Origin: Tetramitus jugosus | Taxonomy: Eukaryota > Heterolobosea > Eutetramitea > Acrasida > Vahlkampfiidae | Length of the DNA stretch: 64,000 bases | NCBI GenBank assembly: GCA_937625935.1 | Contig: OW569353.1 | Location: 434,001-498,000, forward strand | Direction: 5' to 3' | Shown here: positions 10,212 to 20,800 of the stretch, in pieces | How positions within the stretch are numbered: position 1 is the stretch's first letter | How the letters are laid out: each line of letters opens with the position of its first letter | Position numbers and translations under genes: made by a program | The notes under the pieces: model-generated | Database searches by the model: none | Told to the model about the DNA's origin: nothing | What the model saw: only the letters and a program-made list of their open reading frames with translations

Positions 10212-10333
10212 GTTTGGAATCTGCAATTTTTCACTGCGACAAAAATAACGGAGTTGGTTGTAAAAATGGAAAGGTTCATCACATAAAAAATAGTAGGTTC
10301 ACATTTCACAGCAACAGAAAACATAGCGCGTAG

Positions 10334-11140
10334 ATGACTGAAAAAGTACCTGAAGATCAGAGAAGGATACTGGAAGACCAAGCTGATGCTCTGAAAGAGA
10401 ATGTTGAAGATGATGACAGCGGCAATCAGTACAACAGTCTCGGTTATATTTACTACCAGGTATGTATTGCAACGGTTGTCACAAAGGAGAGTCAATTGAC
10501 TTCGAAACTAACGCAACATTTTGATTTTGTGTACAAAAGCTGCAGGAGCTTGAGCTGGCCAAGGAGTGCTTCGAAAGGGCGATTGAGAGAGATGAAAATG
10601 TGACTCAATTCTATTACAATTTGGGGCGAATATATGGAAAGTTGAATGACAGAGAGAATGAAATAAAAAATTATCAGAGAGCGATCAAGCGAGATACAAA
10701 CTCTGTTTCTCCTCCGTTCTCTCTAGGTTGTGTCTACTACTCCATGGGTGATTATCAGAATGCATCGTTGTGTTTCTTGCGAGTGTTGGATCTTGACTCG
10801 AACATGTCAAGAGCTTACAGGTAAGTCCTGCATCGAAATTTAGTACTTGTTCATCATACTTCTTTCTAAACTGTTTTGCAGTAATTTGGGATGTTCCCTG
10901 TTCAAACTAAAGGAATACACGGGCGCTGTAAAGTATTTGAAAAGAGCTCTAAGTAGGGACCCATCCAACGTTAGTGTGATAGAAAACTTGGGTCAAGCCT
11001 ATTTAGCACTCAATGAATATGAGATGGCTTCTGAATGTGCTGAACAAGTGAGACTGTTGAATCCTAACAGACAATCCAAGCTAATAAAGTTGCTGAATAA
11101 GTCTCGCTTGTTTCAAGGGTCTGCTATGAGTCAATCTTGA
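10334..11140 (+). CDS. Small TPR-repeat protein
   Basis: Three exons, 10334-10459, 10540-10820 and 10882-11140, give 221 residues. The introns are 80 and 61 bp, with GTATGT and GTAAGT donors. Tetratricopeptide repeats fill nearly the whole protein and are protein-binding scaffolds. In the first repeat, the splice at 10539/10540 places Leu7-Gly8, Ala20, Phe24 and Ala27 of the TPR consensus in register (NSLGYIYYQ joined to LQELELAKECFERAI). A second AG six bases downstream would delete two residues and break the repeat. The second intron joins SRAY to SNLGCSLFKL, again restoring a repeat. No catalytic domain is present. The stop is about 45 bp from the tRNA-derived sequence. Confidence 0.85.
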
Positions 11141-11177
11141 TAATAAAAATGTCTTGGCCACCGACAGGCAAGAAAGC

Positions 11178-11181
11178 AAAA
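11178..11181 (-). terminator. RNA polymerase III terminator (T4) of the tRNA-Asp remnant
   Basis: Reading the minus strand, TTTT follows three bases after the discriminator base of the tRNA-Asp remnant. This is the usual minimal Pol III stop. It shows the 3' side of this tRNA gene is in its native context. Confidence 0.6.
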
Positions 11182-11184
11182 GAT

Positions 11185-11238
11185 CTCGATCACCGGGAAT
11201 CGAACCCGGGTCGCCAGAGTGACAGTCTGGAATGCTGA
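11185..11238 (-). pseudogene. Truncated tRNA-Asp (GUC): anticodon arm to 3' end only
   Basis: The minus strand shows an intact 3' part of a tRNA. The anticodon arm is CCAGA-CTGTCAC-TCTGG (11214-11230) with U33 and anticodon GUC. The T arm is CCGGG-TTCGATT-CCCGG (11193-11209). The seven-base 3' acceptor strand is TGATCGA, with discriminator G (11185), as expected for Asp. The 5' part is absent. The bases that should form the 5' acceptor strand and D arm do not pair with TGATCGA, and recognisable tRNA ends in the D loop near 11238. From there a LINE-like coding remnant begins. I conclude that the gene was cut by the insertion and is no longer functional as written. Confidence 0.75.
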
Positions 11239-11987
11239 GGGCAAAATCGATTGAATCTGAGTGGAGGCTGGAGGCTGAATTACAGAAAGAAAGTGAGTGG
11301 AATGAATTCCTCAAGTGCCCATTCGGCCTAGAAAGAAATGAACTGTGGTTTTACCACCAAGTCAGAAGTGGTACGCTCCACACAAAGACTGTACTGCGTG
11401 ACTTGTATGAGTTGTTGATAGAGACCATGTGCTCACTGCGGGAGTGCGCCAGAGACTATCACCCACCTACTAGTGGAATGTGATGAAGCCAAAAGGGCAA
11501 GAAAGGAACTGGTTGAGGAATTCAAGGCCAAGTTGGACAAGTTGGAGTTTATGAGGCCAGCCAAGTTGAAGATATGGTTCGATGATGTGGTTTACGATGA
11601 CGGGAAATTGGTACCACTAAGTCCAAGTCGCTCCACTGAAGAAATCTGGATTAATGGGAAAAGAGGATGACCAAAAGGAGGTGTTGATGAAGGAGCTAGT
11701 TGTGCATGGTCGCAAGAAGAGGGAAACAAAAGTTAAAAGGCTGGTGAATGCAATGAAGAGGTCTTGCATCAAACGGTTACTCAAAGTCTGGAGAGACTCA
11801 GTAGCGAAGAGATGTGCGGTTCTGAGCGACAACACGTCTCACTGTAGTGTATAGAATAAAGGGGCAACAATTGTTGTATGGAAAAAAACAACAGTGACGG
11901 CATTCTGTCGTCATGAAGCAAACAAGTACTGTAAGTAGGGCAACAAAGAAATAAAAGCGCCTTCAACTGGTTGTATTAAAAAAAAAA
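11239..11987 (+). mobile_element. Decayed, 5'-truncated LINE-type retrotransposon 3' end
   Basis: One frame reads NELWFYHQVRSGTLHTKT, typical of the segment just after the reverse transcriptase domain of LINEs. After an apparent one-base shift near 11430, the next frame carries the C-terminal zinc-knuckle CAHCGSAPETITHLLVEC and then a basic tail. It stops at 11670. A third frame (about 11654-11854) could continue the basic tail after another shift. An A10 run at 11978-11987 could be the poly(A) end. The reverse transcriptase and any endonuclease are missing, so this is a dead 5'-truncated copy. I see no target-site duplication. The left junction lies inside the tRNA-Asp D loop. Confidence 0.7.
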
Positions 11988-12192
11988 TCTCCTGCGACTC
12001 CCGTTGAATTGTGGGCATCCTTCTCCCAAACCCAAGTAGCCCAAAAAACACATTGTAGACATCTTCATTTGTGAAACAAACTATAATTGTATTGCGTTCT
12101 GCCTCTTAGTTGTTCGAGTTGCCGGTCGAACTTTTCTTCTTTGAACACACCAAAAAAAGCTTTCATGTTTGTCATCGACACCAACACCACCA

Positions 12193-14714
12193 ATGAACAA
12201 CGATACTCCACAAAGTCTCTCTTCCTCCTCTGAAATAAAGGCTTATCTGGCTGTTGTCGTTGGTCAACAACATCACGATCACACCACCACCACTACCACC
12301 TCCACTTCCCATTCTTCATTCGACGACACTCAACAAGTCATTGCTTTGCGTGCAGGTAGGAGTGTCATTGGTCGTCGAATGCAAGGAAATGTGACTCATG
12401 TCATTGAATTTGAATGCATATCGAGAGAGCACATTGCTATTGAAATGGAAGAGAATGAGTTGACATTTGTGGAGGATTTGGGCTCTAGAAATATGACACG
12501 TTTAATTGTCAATAAGAACAACTCTTCTTTGTCAAGCAAACAACAAGTGATTCAACAATTGTTGTTATTGAAATCAAATCGATTCTATCAGTTGCAGCAT
12601 GACAATTTGATCATGTTGGGCAATGTACTACTTCGATTCTTGTTGGTGAGTGAGTTGACTGCAAGTGAGATGACTGCATTGACGAAATCAAATGGAGGAG
12701 AAATGAATGAGAGCTCAAGTTGTGCTATGAATGCTTCGGCTGTTGAAGATTGCGAAAGAAATAACTCTAGGAGTGGAGCCAAGAGCGCACAAGTAACTAG
12801 CAGTAGCACAGAGGAGTCTCTTGATGCACTGTGTGAAACACCGCTGGTGCCCAACAGTGGTAATGTAGAATTTCATCACCAACTGATCAGTAAGGAAAGT
12901 CATGAAGCGCTCATAAAGTCCTCTAATACCAAGAAACAAACAAATACGGAACGACAAGAACAAACACCAACAGACTTGTTAATTAGTTCTCTGGGAACCG
13001 TGTCAGAAACACCTCTAAGAAACAATAATGAAACTAGTAGCAACAATAGCGAAAATGAATCAAGAAAAATTTTGGTATTTGCTACTCCTATGGCCTCTCT
13101 CGATAGTGTTGACTCAAATAGGAGTGCTTTTGAAGCCGTTCCTGACACACTAGAACAAAGAACTCCAGGAAGCTTTTCTGCGAGATCAACACCCAGTGGT
13201 GATATTCACAAGGTTCTAGTATTTGAAACACCAATGCGCACGGTATCAAAATTCAGTCCTGTCACTCGGCAGAGTTTTGGATTTGATTTTGTTCCACCTA
13301 CTCTTGATTTGGAGTATGAAGAACAATCTACTGGTAGCTCCCCATTTGCATCGCCAATGTCTGTTGTCCCAGAAACTCCTGATCGTAATAATCGTAAGAA
13401 AGAAGAACAACACATAGATAGCATTCCATCGGAACTTTTGGCTCTCGATCTCATCCCTCCAGAGTCTCCATTTATCTGCAAGGAAGAAGCAAAAATTGAA
13501 GTGCCACTATCCACTTCCAACGAAAACCCGTCTTCTGCAATCGATGAGGACGATACTGACTGTGATGAACCGCAACCAGCTCCTGCAATCAAGATCACAT
13601 ATTCTCCACGCACAACGCCAGAAAAAGTGTCACCGAAACAAGAGCCAGCGTTTGAGTCATCTTCAATCACCACTTCTCCCTCAACAAAGTTAGAAGTCCC
13701 TATTGTCGATCAAACCGAGTCTGTGAAAACAGAGGAATCTGAACTGCTCTTTGAAGACACTCAATCTGAGCCTGCTCGAATGCCAAGAAAGAGAAGAGGA
13801 AAAACGAGGCGGAAGATAATAGATGAAGATGAAACAAGCGAGTCTGAAAGAAAGGACAGTCCCAAAAGAAAAAGGAGTTCGTTACAAGATTCAACGACTA
13901 ACGAGTATCAAGGAATTCCCAGTGAGACACTGTTTGATGAGGAAGCAACAGAAGAAAAGGTACCAAAAATATTCTTCACCGGTATTATTGCCACAGCCCA
14001 ACACAAGCGTGCAATCATCTGGGAGGTGTATTTGTTGAGAATGAGGTATTTGAGGAACTATCACAGAGCAGGTTAACCCATTTGGTAACGGACAAGATTC
14101 GACGAACTGTAAAATTCTTATGTGCTCTCGGTAAGGTAGATCACATTGTATCAATTAATTGGATAACAGACAGCCAAAAAGCAAAGAAGTTTCTTCCAGA
14201 GGACGAGTACATGCTGCAAGATGAAGAAACCGAGAAAAAGCTGGGAGTATGTTTGTCTGAATCATTTGAACGCCGGAAGCAAATGTATGCCGCTGAAGTG
14301 CATGTCTTCTCTGGAAAACACATATTCGTGACTCCTAGTGTTAAGCCTCCTCCATCCGAAATGCAACACATTGTTGAGTGCAATGGTGGAACTTTTATCA
14401 ACAACCTAAGCTCTCTAAAATCGAAAACCAAGACGGATCCTGACAGTATTATCATTGTGACTTGTGCAAACGATGCTCAATACTGTTGCCAGAAGATCTT
14501 GCCTGTATTCACAAAGTACCATGGAGGCTCCGAATCAGATCACCATTCGCATTTCTTTACCAACGAGATTGTCCTTACATCCGTGATGCGTCAAGAACCA
14601 GCCGGTTCAGAGCACCAATTCTCATTCCCAGAGGAAGATCCAGAACAAGAGGAGAACAACAGCAGTAGTGAGCCAGAAGAAACAAGACCAGTCAAACGTC
14701 GTCGCCGCAGATAA
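12193..14714 (+). CDS. FHA - tandem BRCT protein (MDC1-like), with an apparent frameshift
   Basis: Residues about 45-150 form an FHA domain, a phosphothreonine reader, with GRSVIGR, SREHIAIE and VEDLGSRN. A long acidic Ser/Thr-rich linker carries repeated Thr-Pro motifs (CETPL, SETPL, FATPM, FETPM, PETPD). A basic stretch PRKRRGKTRRK follows. The C-terminus looks like two BRCT domains: KIFFTGI and THLVTDK...IVSINWI, then HIFVTPSV. The frame from 12193 runs to 14076. The conserved BRCT residues LGGVFVENEVFEEL and everything after them lie in the -1 frame, ending at 14714. A base is therefore missing near 14005-14020, or the sequence has an error. FHA plus tandem BRCT is the layout of MDC1, a DNA-damage mediator that works with the MRE11-RAD50 complex; RAD50 is encoded 3 kb away. 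The start is the first in-frame ATG. Confidence 0.78.
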
Positions 14715-14846
14715 TAGAACCTGATTCGAATTTGCGTGAGCAGCACAAAAAAACTCGCTTCTTCTCCACCGAAGCGCGCATCAACAACTTTCATCCGAAC
14801 ATCAACGACCCAGAAAAAAAAACACACCCACTCACACCCACACACA

Positions 14847-15857
14847 ATGAGAGCAAAACTGTCATCGTGGATCCTCCTCACTTCACTCCTCCTACTCACC
14901 TTCCATATTTCCCTGTCCCTCTGTCGTAGAAACCACGGTAAACGTCAAAAATACTATCATGGTGGTAGTCACCGCTTCAAGTTCAACGGCCGTTCTCAAA
15001 TTTACTCAAACACAATCGCTGGACAAAATTCATACTTTGCAGTCGCTCTAGGCACTCAGCTACCCATTTCACAAACCAAATCCATATCCATCACAGGAAC
15101 ATGTCTCTCACATGCCTGTGATTGGAAATTGATCAATCAAGAGCAGTACATGATGCTCTCTTATTATCAAACCAAAAAATTTAGTGATTTGAGTTCATTG
15201 AGCAGTCAATCCTACATTAGTTCCTATTCCAGAACAATGCTCTACTATTTGTCTGCGTTGGATCGAACAGAGACTCAATTGTACTTTGTTGCTGCGCAGA
15301 GCAGAGACAGTTTCTCTCCTTCTCCGTCCTCGCAAATCAGTCAGCTCGAAATTACGGTCAAGATGGAGGACAATAGTATTGTTGATCCGACGAATCGCAA
15401 AGTATGGAGTATTATTCCCTTTATTCCATTGATTGCAATTGTTGGTGCCATTCTGGGTGTGATTGTCTTTGTTTCGTGCTGTGTCATTTGTATGAAGTGC
15501 TGTTGTTTTGGTTCCTCGCGAAGATATCACAATGATCGAAGATATCTGTTGGAAGTCAAGCCACATGTAACTGTTGTTCCAATGCCTCATCCAACCATAC
15601 CAAACAGAGTTGCATTTGTTCCACAACCACAACCACAGCAACAGCAACAACCACCGACATATTATCAATCACAACAACAGGGTGTTTCTGCTGTGCCATA
15701 TGCGCCACATTCGTACTATGATCTGAACTCGCCTGTTGTGGATCATGCCTACGTACCTGCTTACAATCCAGATTATGTGCCAGATCACGTGGCGCCATCA
15801 CAGGAAGAATTGCCACCACAAGTGTATCATCAACAAATGTACAAGTATCAATTGTAA
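14847..15857 (+). CDS. Type I membrane protein with PPxY tail, function unknown
   Basis: This 336-residue protein starts at the ATG at 14847. It has a signal peptide (KLSSWILLTSLLLLTFHISL), a 160-residue luminal or extracellular domain of unknown family, one membrane helix (about 188-215, IPLIAIVGAILGVIVFVSC) and a Gln/Pro/Tyr-rich cytosolic tail. A cluster of cysteines just inside the membrane (CCVICMKCCCF) suggests palmitoylation. The tail contains QPPTYYQ, a PPxY motif that in other proteins recruits WW-domain ubiquitin ligases of the NEDD4 type. This implies a sorting receptor or surface protein, but no ligand can be named. The upstream open frame begins with GTG and is not used. Confidence 0.7.
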   Translation: MRAKLSSWILLTSLLLLTFHISLSLCRRNHGKRQKYYHGGSHRFKFNGRSQIYSNTIAGQNSYFAVALGTQLPISQTKSISITGTCLSHACDWKLINQEQYMMLSYYQTKKFSDLSSLSSQSYISSYSRTMLYYLSALDRTETQLYFVAAQSRDSFSPSPSSQISQLEITVKMEDNSIVDPTNRKVWSIIPFIPLIAIVGAILGVIVFVSCCVICMKCCCFGSSRRYHNDRRYLLEVKPHVTVVPMPHPTIPNRVAFVPQPQPQQQQQPPTYYQSQQQGVSAVPYAPHSYYDLNSPVVDHAYVPAYNPDYVPDHVAPSQEELPPQVYHQQMYKYQL

Positions 15858-16150
15858 GAGGGATGTGAGATATGATCCTATTCTCTCCATTGTTCTCTAT
15901 TCTGTTATGTTCATGATGATGCCAACGGCCGTAAAATTTGGCGTTGTGCTGCGGACCATTTGGAGCTAGTTCATCCTCGAGTGTGGCAGCCACCTTCAAG
16001 CTAATTCCTTTATGATCCATGTTGTAAATGTCTCGGAAAATATCATGTATAAATATACGAATCTTGGCCTTTTTCTATTCGAAAGAGTGCGCATTTCTTT
16101 GTTCGCCTCTAACAAAAAACAACCACAACAAAACATATACCCATTCGAGA

Positions 16151-17077
16151 ATGAACGGTAACAATCTTTTCAACGATCTATTGGAATTTGGCTTCACAGA
16201 GGATCAGATCCTCGATGCACTCTCCACTCGCTCCTTCTCCTCCATTGAAGAGGCTGTCGAGCACATTGTCGGAGTTGCGGAGAAACAATCGGAGAAAGAA
16301 GTGGAATCTGTTTTGGAGCAGATCAATACGGCATCTACGACTGACGGTCAGCTGAACAGAAAACGCGTCGTTTTGTGTTTTGGTGATTCATGGGCCTTCT
16401 TGGGAGCCAATGCATTGAAAAACAAGGTCAACAGACACCATCCAAGTGTTCAAGTCGTTGGTTATGGTGTTAGTGGTAGCACTGCAAAGCAATGGGCCCA
16501 AAACAAGAATCAATTGGTCAGTTATCTGAGAACACATGGTGGAGATAGCTCTAACCGTTCTTCTCAACAACAACAACAACAACAAGTCTTAGTTGATCAA
16601 CTGGTGTGGCTAAGTATCGGTGGCAATGACATTTCTCATTACTTTATGCAAGGAGTTCAAGATGTGGACCTAGGCATGAGAATGATACGGAATGATATTG
16701 AAACCATTTTGGATGCATTGTTGGGGCATTGCAACAGACTAAAGATTGTGCATTTTGGATATGATTTTATGAATATTGAGCCAATGTTTCTCGGTTTGGT
16801 CGGAAAGACTGTCACAGATGCAAATTATATCATTTTGGCCTTGAATGAAATGATTGAACAATTGACACAGTTGGAAAAGTACAAGAATAGGTTCTTCTAT
16901 GTCAATATTGCAGGAGAATTGCAAAAAGCAGCTGGAATAGAAGGAGCACCTAGATTAGATTTGCCATCGCCCAGACAATTTATGCAGGATTTCATTCATC
17001 CAAATGCAAGTGGTTTCAGTGTGCTGATGGACAAACTGTACGAAAACTATCTGAAAAAGGAATTAACAAACGAGTAG
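16151..17077 (+). CDS. UBA domain - SGNH/GDSL hydrolase fusion
   Basis: The likely start is the ATG at 16151 (308 residues), just before the first domain; an earlier in-frame ATG at 16028 adds a basic, unstructured lead. Residues about 5-43 (FNDLLEFGFTEDQILDAL then EEAVEHIV) match a ubiquitin-associated (UBA) three-helix bundle. Residues 70-305 are an SGNH hydrolase. Block I has nucleophile Ser80 (LCFGDSWAFLG), block II has Gly in GYGVSGSTA, block III has Asn in SIGGNDIS, and block V has the Asp-His pair in DFIHPNASG. All four catalytic blocks are present, so it should be an active esterase or lipase, but the substrate is unknown. The UBA suggests recruitment to ubiquitinated cargo. A Gln run interrupts the domain near residue 140. 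Confidence 0.85.
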   Translation: MNGNNLFNDLLEFGFTEDQILDALSTRSFSSIEEAVEHIVGVAEKQSEKEVESVLEQINTASTTDGQLNRKRVVLCFGDSWAFLGANALKNKVNRHHPSVQVVGYGVSGSTAKQWAQNKNQLVSYLRTHGGDSSNRSSQQQQQQQVLVDQLVWLSIGGNDISHYFMQGVQDVDLGMRMIRNDIETILDALLGHCNRLKIVHFGYDFMNIEPMFLGLVGKTVTDANYIILALNEMIEQLTQLEKYKNRFFYVNIAGELQKAAGIEGAPRLDLPSPRQFMQDFIHPNASGFSVLMDKLYENYLKKELTNE

Positions 17078-17372
17078 TAAATGTAAAAATCATGTTCGTG
17101 TACACGTGCTGTATTGTGTTCATTGTAGTCGTTGTTTGTGCACATGTCACAGAGGTATACATTGATGATAGCAGTAGATAGCCATATCAACTGCAGTTCA
17201 GAAAATTGTCTGGTGTAGTCTGGCCCTCTTTGAAACAATCTTTGGAGTTCATTTAGCATCCTTGAGACAATTTTCTATCGTAAACATCATCCAAGCTCGA
17301 ACTGGACTGCAATCTAGTTCTATATTGAGAGCATAAAGAATCATCTTTGGGCTCCAACGTCTGATTCTGGAC

Positions 17373-17870
17373 TTAAAGATTCATTCGTTGACAAAAGCTT
17401 CTGGAAAATTCCAGTTGCAGTCGATTGTATGCCTCATCACTTAAGGCAACTTCATGGCGGTCAAACTCTTCAACCAGTGCCTCCACCAAGCAATTTCCCA
17501 AGTACGTTCGTACTTTATCGTGAAGACGATTTATCGTAACTCTATCTTCTCCCAAAAATGTCGCAAGTGTGTAGATGTCATACTTCCTGATCCTTTTTAG
17601 AAATTCTTCTCCATCAATATTTGTCGTTGGTTGAAATTCTAGCCTGCATTCATTGGCAAATTGAACAAGATGCTCATAGGTCCATCGAAAAACAGAGGTG
17701 GGAACAACCAAAAAACACTCAACATCAAAAGCTCTAATAACAATATGAACCCTCAAGATAACGCGATTTCTCGTGTTTTTTGGTTGTTCTGAATAATAAT
17801 GGAGCTGAACTTTCGCGAAAACATCTTTATCAACTAACGCCAGCTCGAGTGAGAAACCCACTTTAAGCAT
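17373..17870 (-). CDS. Hypothetical protein overlapping the 3' end of RAD50
   Basis: A 165-residue open frame starts at the ATG at 17868-17870 and overlaps the last 8 bases of the RAD50 coding region in another frame on the same strand. Composition is that of a folded soluble protein (FRWTYEHLVQFANEC, VTINRLHDKVRTYLG), without repeats. I do not recognise the family. The open frame continues upstream inside RAD50 to 17942, but without another ATG. A 5' exon elsewhere, or a separate short gene with its promoter inside RAD50, are both possible. Confidence 0.5.
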   Translation of the reverse strand: MLKVGFSLELALVDKDVFAKVQLHYYSEQPKNTRNRVILRVHIVIRAFDVECFLVVPTSVFRWTYEHLVQFANECRLEFQPTTNIDGEEFLKRIRKYDIYTLATFLGEDRVTINRLHDKVRTYLGNCLVEALVEEFDRHEVALSDEAYNRLQLEFSRSFCQRMNL

Positions 17871-20800
17871 CCCTGAAACTTTGTTTTTCAATTTGTGAGA
17901 ATCCAGTGCTTGGATCTTTGCTGACTCGATAGTAGGAATCAATGAATTTACCCTGTCCTAGTTTGTTGACAAACTCTTCGTCATGGGTAATGACAACAAG
18001 CTGGAAGTTTGCTTGCTTTCGACGTTCATTGATAATTAATTGCAACGATTCAGCCAGAGATCCAATTGTATCAATATCAAGGTTCGTTGTTGGTTCATCT
18101 AAGGCGAGAACTCCACAATCAATACAGAAGGCTTCAGCGAGGGCCAAACGAATAATCAGACATGCAAGCACCTTTTGTCCTGCAGAGCATCTTCCTCTCA
18201 TGTCCAACGCAACATCTCCCTTCTTCATAACAACTCTGTAGTTGTATTGTCTTCTGGTCGAAGTACCGGACTCTTCATGATCCGCTCTAATCTCGATCGT
18301 GTCAATATCTTGACCTCTGTACGTCTTTGCCCACAATTCCTTGATCATTTCATTGATTTCAGCCATTTTCATTGCATGATACTTCATCAAGGCTTTGTCC
18401 AACGCTTTGTAATACTTTTCCAAATCAGCTTGACATAACTCGGTAGTTTTCAATTTGATCAAACTGGCTCTGTACCTTTGCTCGACATTCTCGAAATTGT
18501 TATTGGACAAGTCTTCCTTAATCTTAACAATTCGACCCTTGTGTGTGGTCCTCATACCTGTGAGTTGTGACTTCTCCAACATCAGCTTCTCTCTCTTTTG
18601 TTTCTTCTTGTTAATGTCATCCTCATTGAAATCCGATTGACCAGTGATCGAGGCCAACTTCTTTTTGATATCTTGCATCTCTTTTTCCAAGTTAGCCACT
18701 TCCTTTGTCTTCTCTCTATATCGAAGATTGTCGTCGATGCTGCGCTCAATCTCAGCTTGCTTTGCGAGCATTTCAGATTTCTTGTTCTTTTCTTCCTCAT
18801 CACGACTAATCTGTTCTTCGTATTGCTTCATTTTAATTTGCACTTTCTCAATCTTATTCTGAACTTCCTCTAACTGTTCTTCCTTTCCTTCTTCTACAAA
18901 TCTTCTGATCTCTCTGACAGCAGAATCAATACTGGATATGTCAGATTGATATTCACCAATTTGTTTCTCCATATTGGATTGTGCTGTGTTGTGATTTGCT
19001 CTAAGTTGGGTTAATCTTTCCTTTAGAGTGTTAATTGCTAACTCAAGAGATGGTGCAGAGCTGGAGAGATCATTCAATTCCCTCTGAACATCTACGATTT
19101 CCTTCTCAATCTTGATCTTTTGTTCTGTGTATTGTTTGACAGATTGATACTTTAGCTGCTTGTCTCTGAATTGATCCTTGAGCAATTCTTTTTGCTGGTT
19201 CAATGAACTTAGCTCCTCCTGCTTTTGTCTATACCTTGTTCGATTGTTGGCAAGAGCGGTATTGAGCTGTTCAATCTTTGACTGTGCGCCATCAAGTTGT
19301 TGTCTCAGAGAATCAAAGCTTTCTGTGTTTCCAACAGCATACTTACTCAACTCCGCTTGCTCTCGTTGAATCTTTTGCTTAACCTGAGTAAGAGACTGAG
19401 TTTGTGCGCGAATTTGGTGTTCAAATGGTGAAAGCTTGGTTGCTCTTTCCTCCACTGATTTTAAGTTGGCTAACTCCTCGGAATACTCGTCCATCTTTTC
19501 GGATTCATTTTGCAATTCCTGAGCGACTCTTTCCTTCTCATTCTTGGCTTTTGGAACATCACTATTCATCAAGTTTTCGATTTGCTTTTGAAGTGGGACT
19601 AACTCATTTAGTTTTCGGAGCAATGACTGATGCTTAGATAATTCTTGACCCTTTCTCTCCAAAAGTGCAGGGGTTTTGTCCAGTTTCTCACGTTGCAGGC
19701 GTTCAAAGGTTTCGAGTTCAGCGTGACTCAAACCTCTGTCACAAATAATACATTTGCTGCAATCGTGTGCTCTCTTGATGAAATTTTCATAACACATTTT
19801 TAGAGCTTCCGTAATGCTCATATCGGAACGAATATCATCAACCTGACCCTCAACCTCTTGGATCATATCAAACAAAGATCGGTCAGAAGGACATGCTTCT
19901 GCTATTCTTTTCTTGTTTCTCTCTATTTGTTCTTCAAAGTTCTTCAACTGATTGTTGTAGATGTCAATCTTACTTTTCAATCCAGAGATAGCTTTATCAA
20001 CTCCTTGTTTCTTCATACTCATTTTGTTAGCTTCCGTTTTCTTTTCAGAGACGATTGAAGACACCACGGAACCAAAGTTTTGCTCATCAATTGTTCGTGA
20101 TCCCAAGAGGTCTGAGAATTGGGTTCTTACGGAATTGAGAATATTTTCAATAGCGGTTTCTGCTGTCTCTTGTTGCTTCTTGAGCTCATCAATTCTCATT
20201 GCAATTTCTCTTTCAGTATCTCTTGCTTTAATGTCGGCTGACAACTTCTTCACCAATTGATTCGCAGCTGAAATTTGCTTCTCTGTATCTCTGATAGAAG
20301 CATCAATACCCTCCAAATTAATCTGCTTGTTCTTTTCAATAAACTCAGCATCGAACTTATCAAGGGATGTCTGTAGTTTTTGCATTTGTTCCTCAGTTAC
20401 ATCAACAGCTTGAATGCGGGTTTCAATCGAACTTACTTGATTGTTCAAGTTGCTTAATCGTCCTTGAGTTTTAGAAATGTTCGAAGAAAGATTGTTTAGC
20501 TTTGCCTGGGTGGTACTTAATTCAGTAGAAAGCTGTGTTTCTTCATTCTGATGCTTCTTCTTCAAACTTTGATATTCACCTCTCATTTCATTTAACTTAT
20601 CATTCAACTCCTTCACAAATCGCAAAATGGACTGATCGTTCAATCTTTCATATCCTGATATTTGGTATCTGTTTGATAGGTTTCGAATTTCCTGAGACAG
20701 CTCTTGCACTCTTCGTTCATGATTTTGTTTTAGACTCGTCAAACCTCCCAACTGAGTTTGTAATCGATTAAATGAGGATGAATTTTCGTCACGCTCTCTC

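Noticed and set aside
11980-12070. Possible Pol III RNA on the minus strand ending in T10, with an AAGGATG string as in U6 or U6atac
   Set aside because: The ACAGAGA element and the conserved stems are absent. The A10 run is more simply the poly(A) end of the LINE remnant.
13206-13673. 155-codon minus-strand frame inside the FHA-BRCT gene
   Set aside because: It lies opposite the linker of the plus-strand gene and shows no domain or conserved motif.
17047-17259. 70-codon minus-strand frame with an ATG
   Set aside because: It overlaps the end of the UBA-SGNH gene, shows no family resemblance and is not linked by splicing to the frame upstream; chance is the simpler reading.
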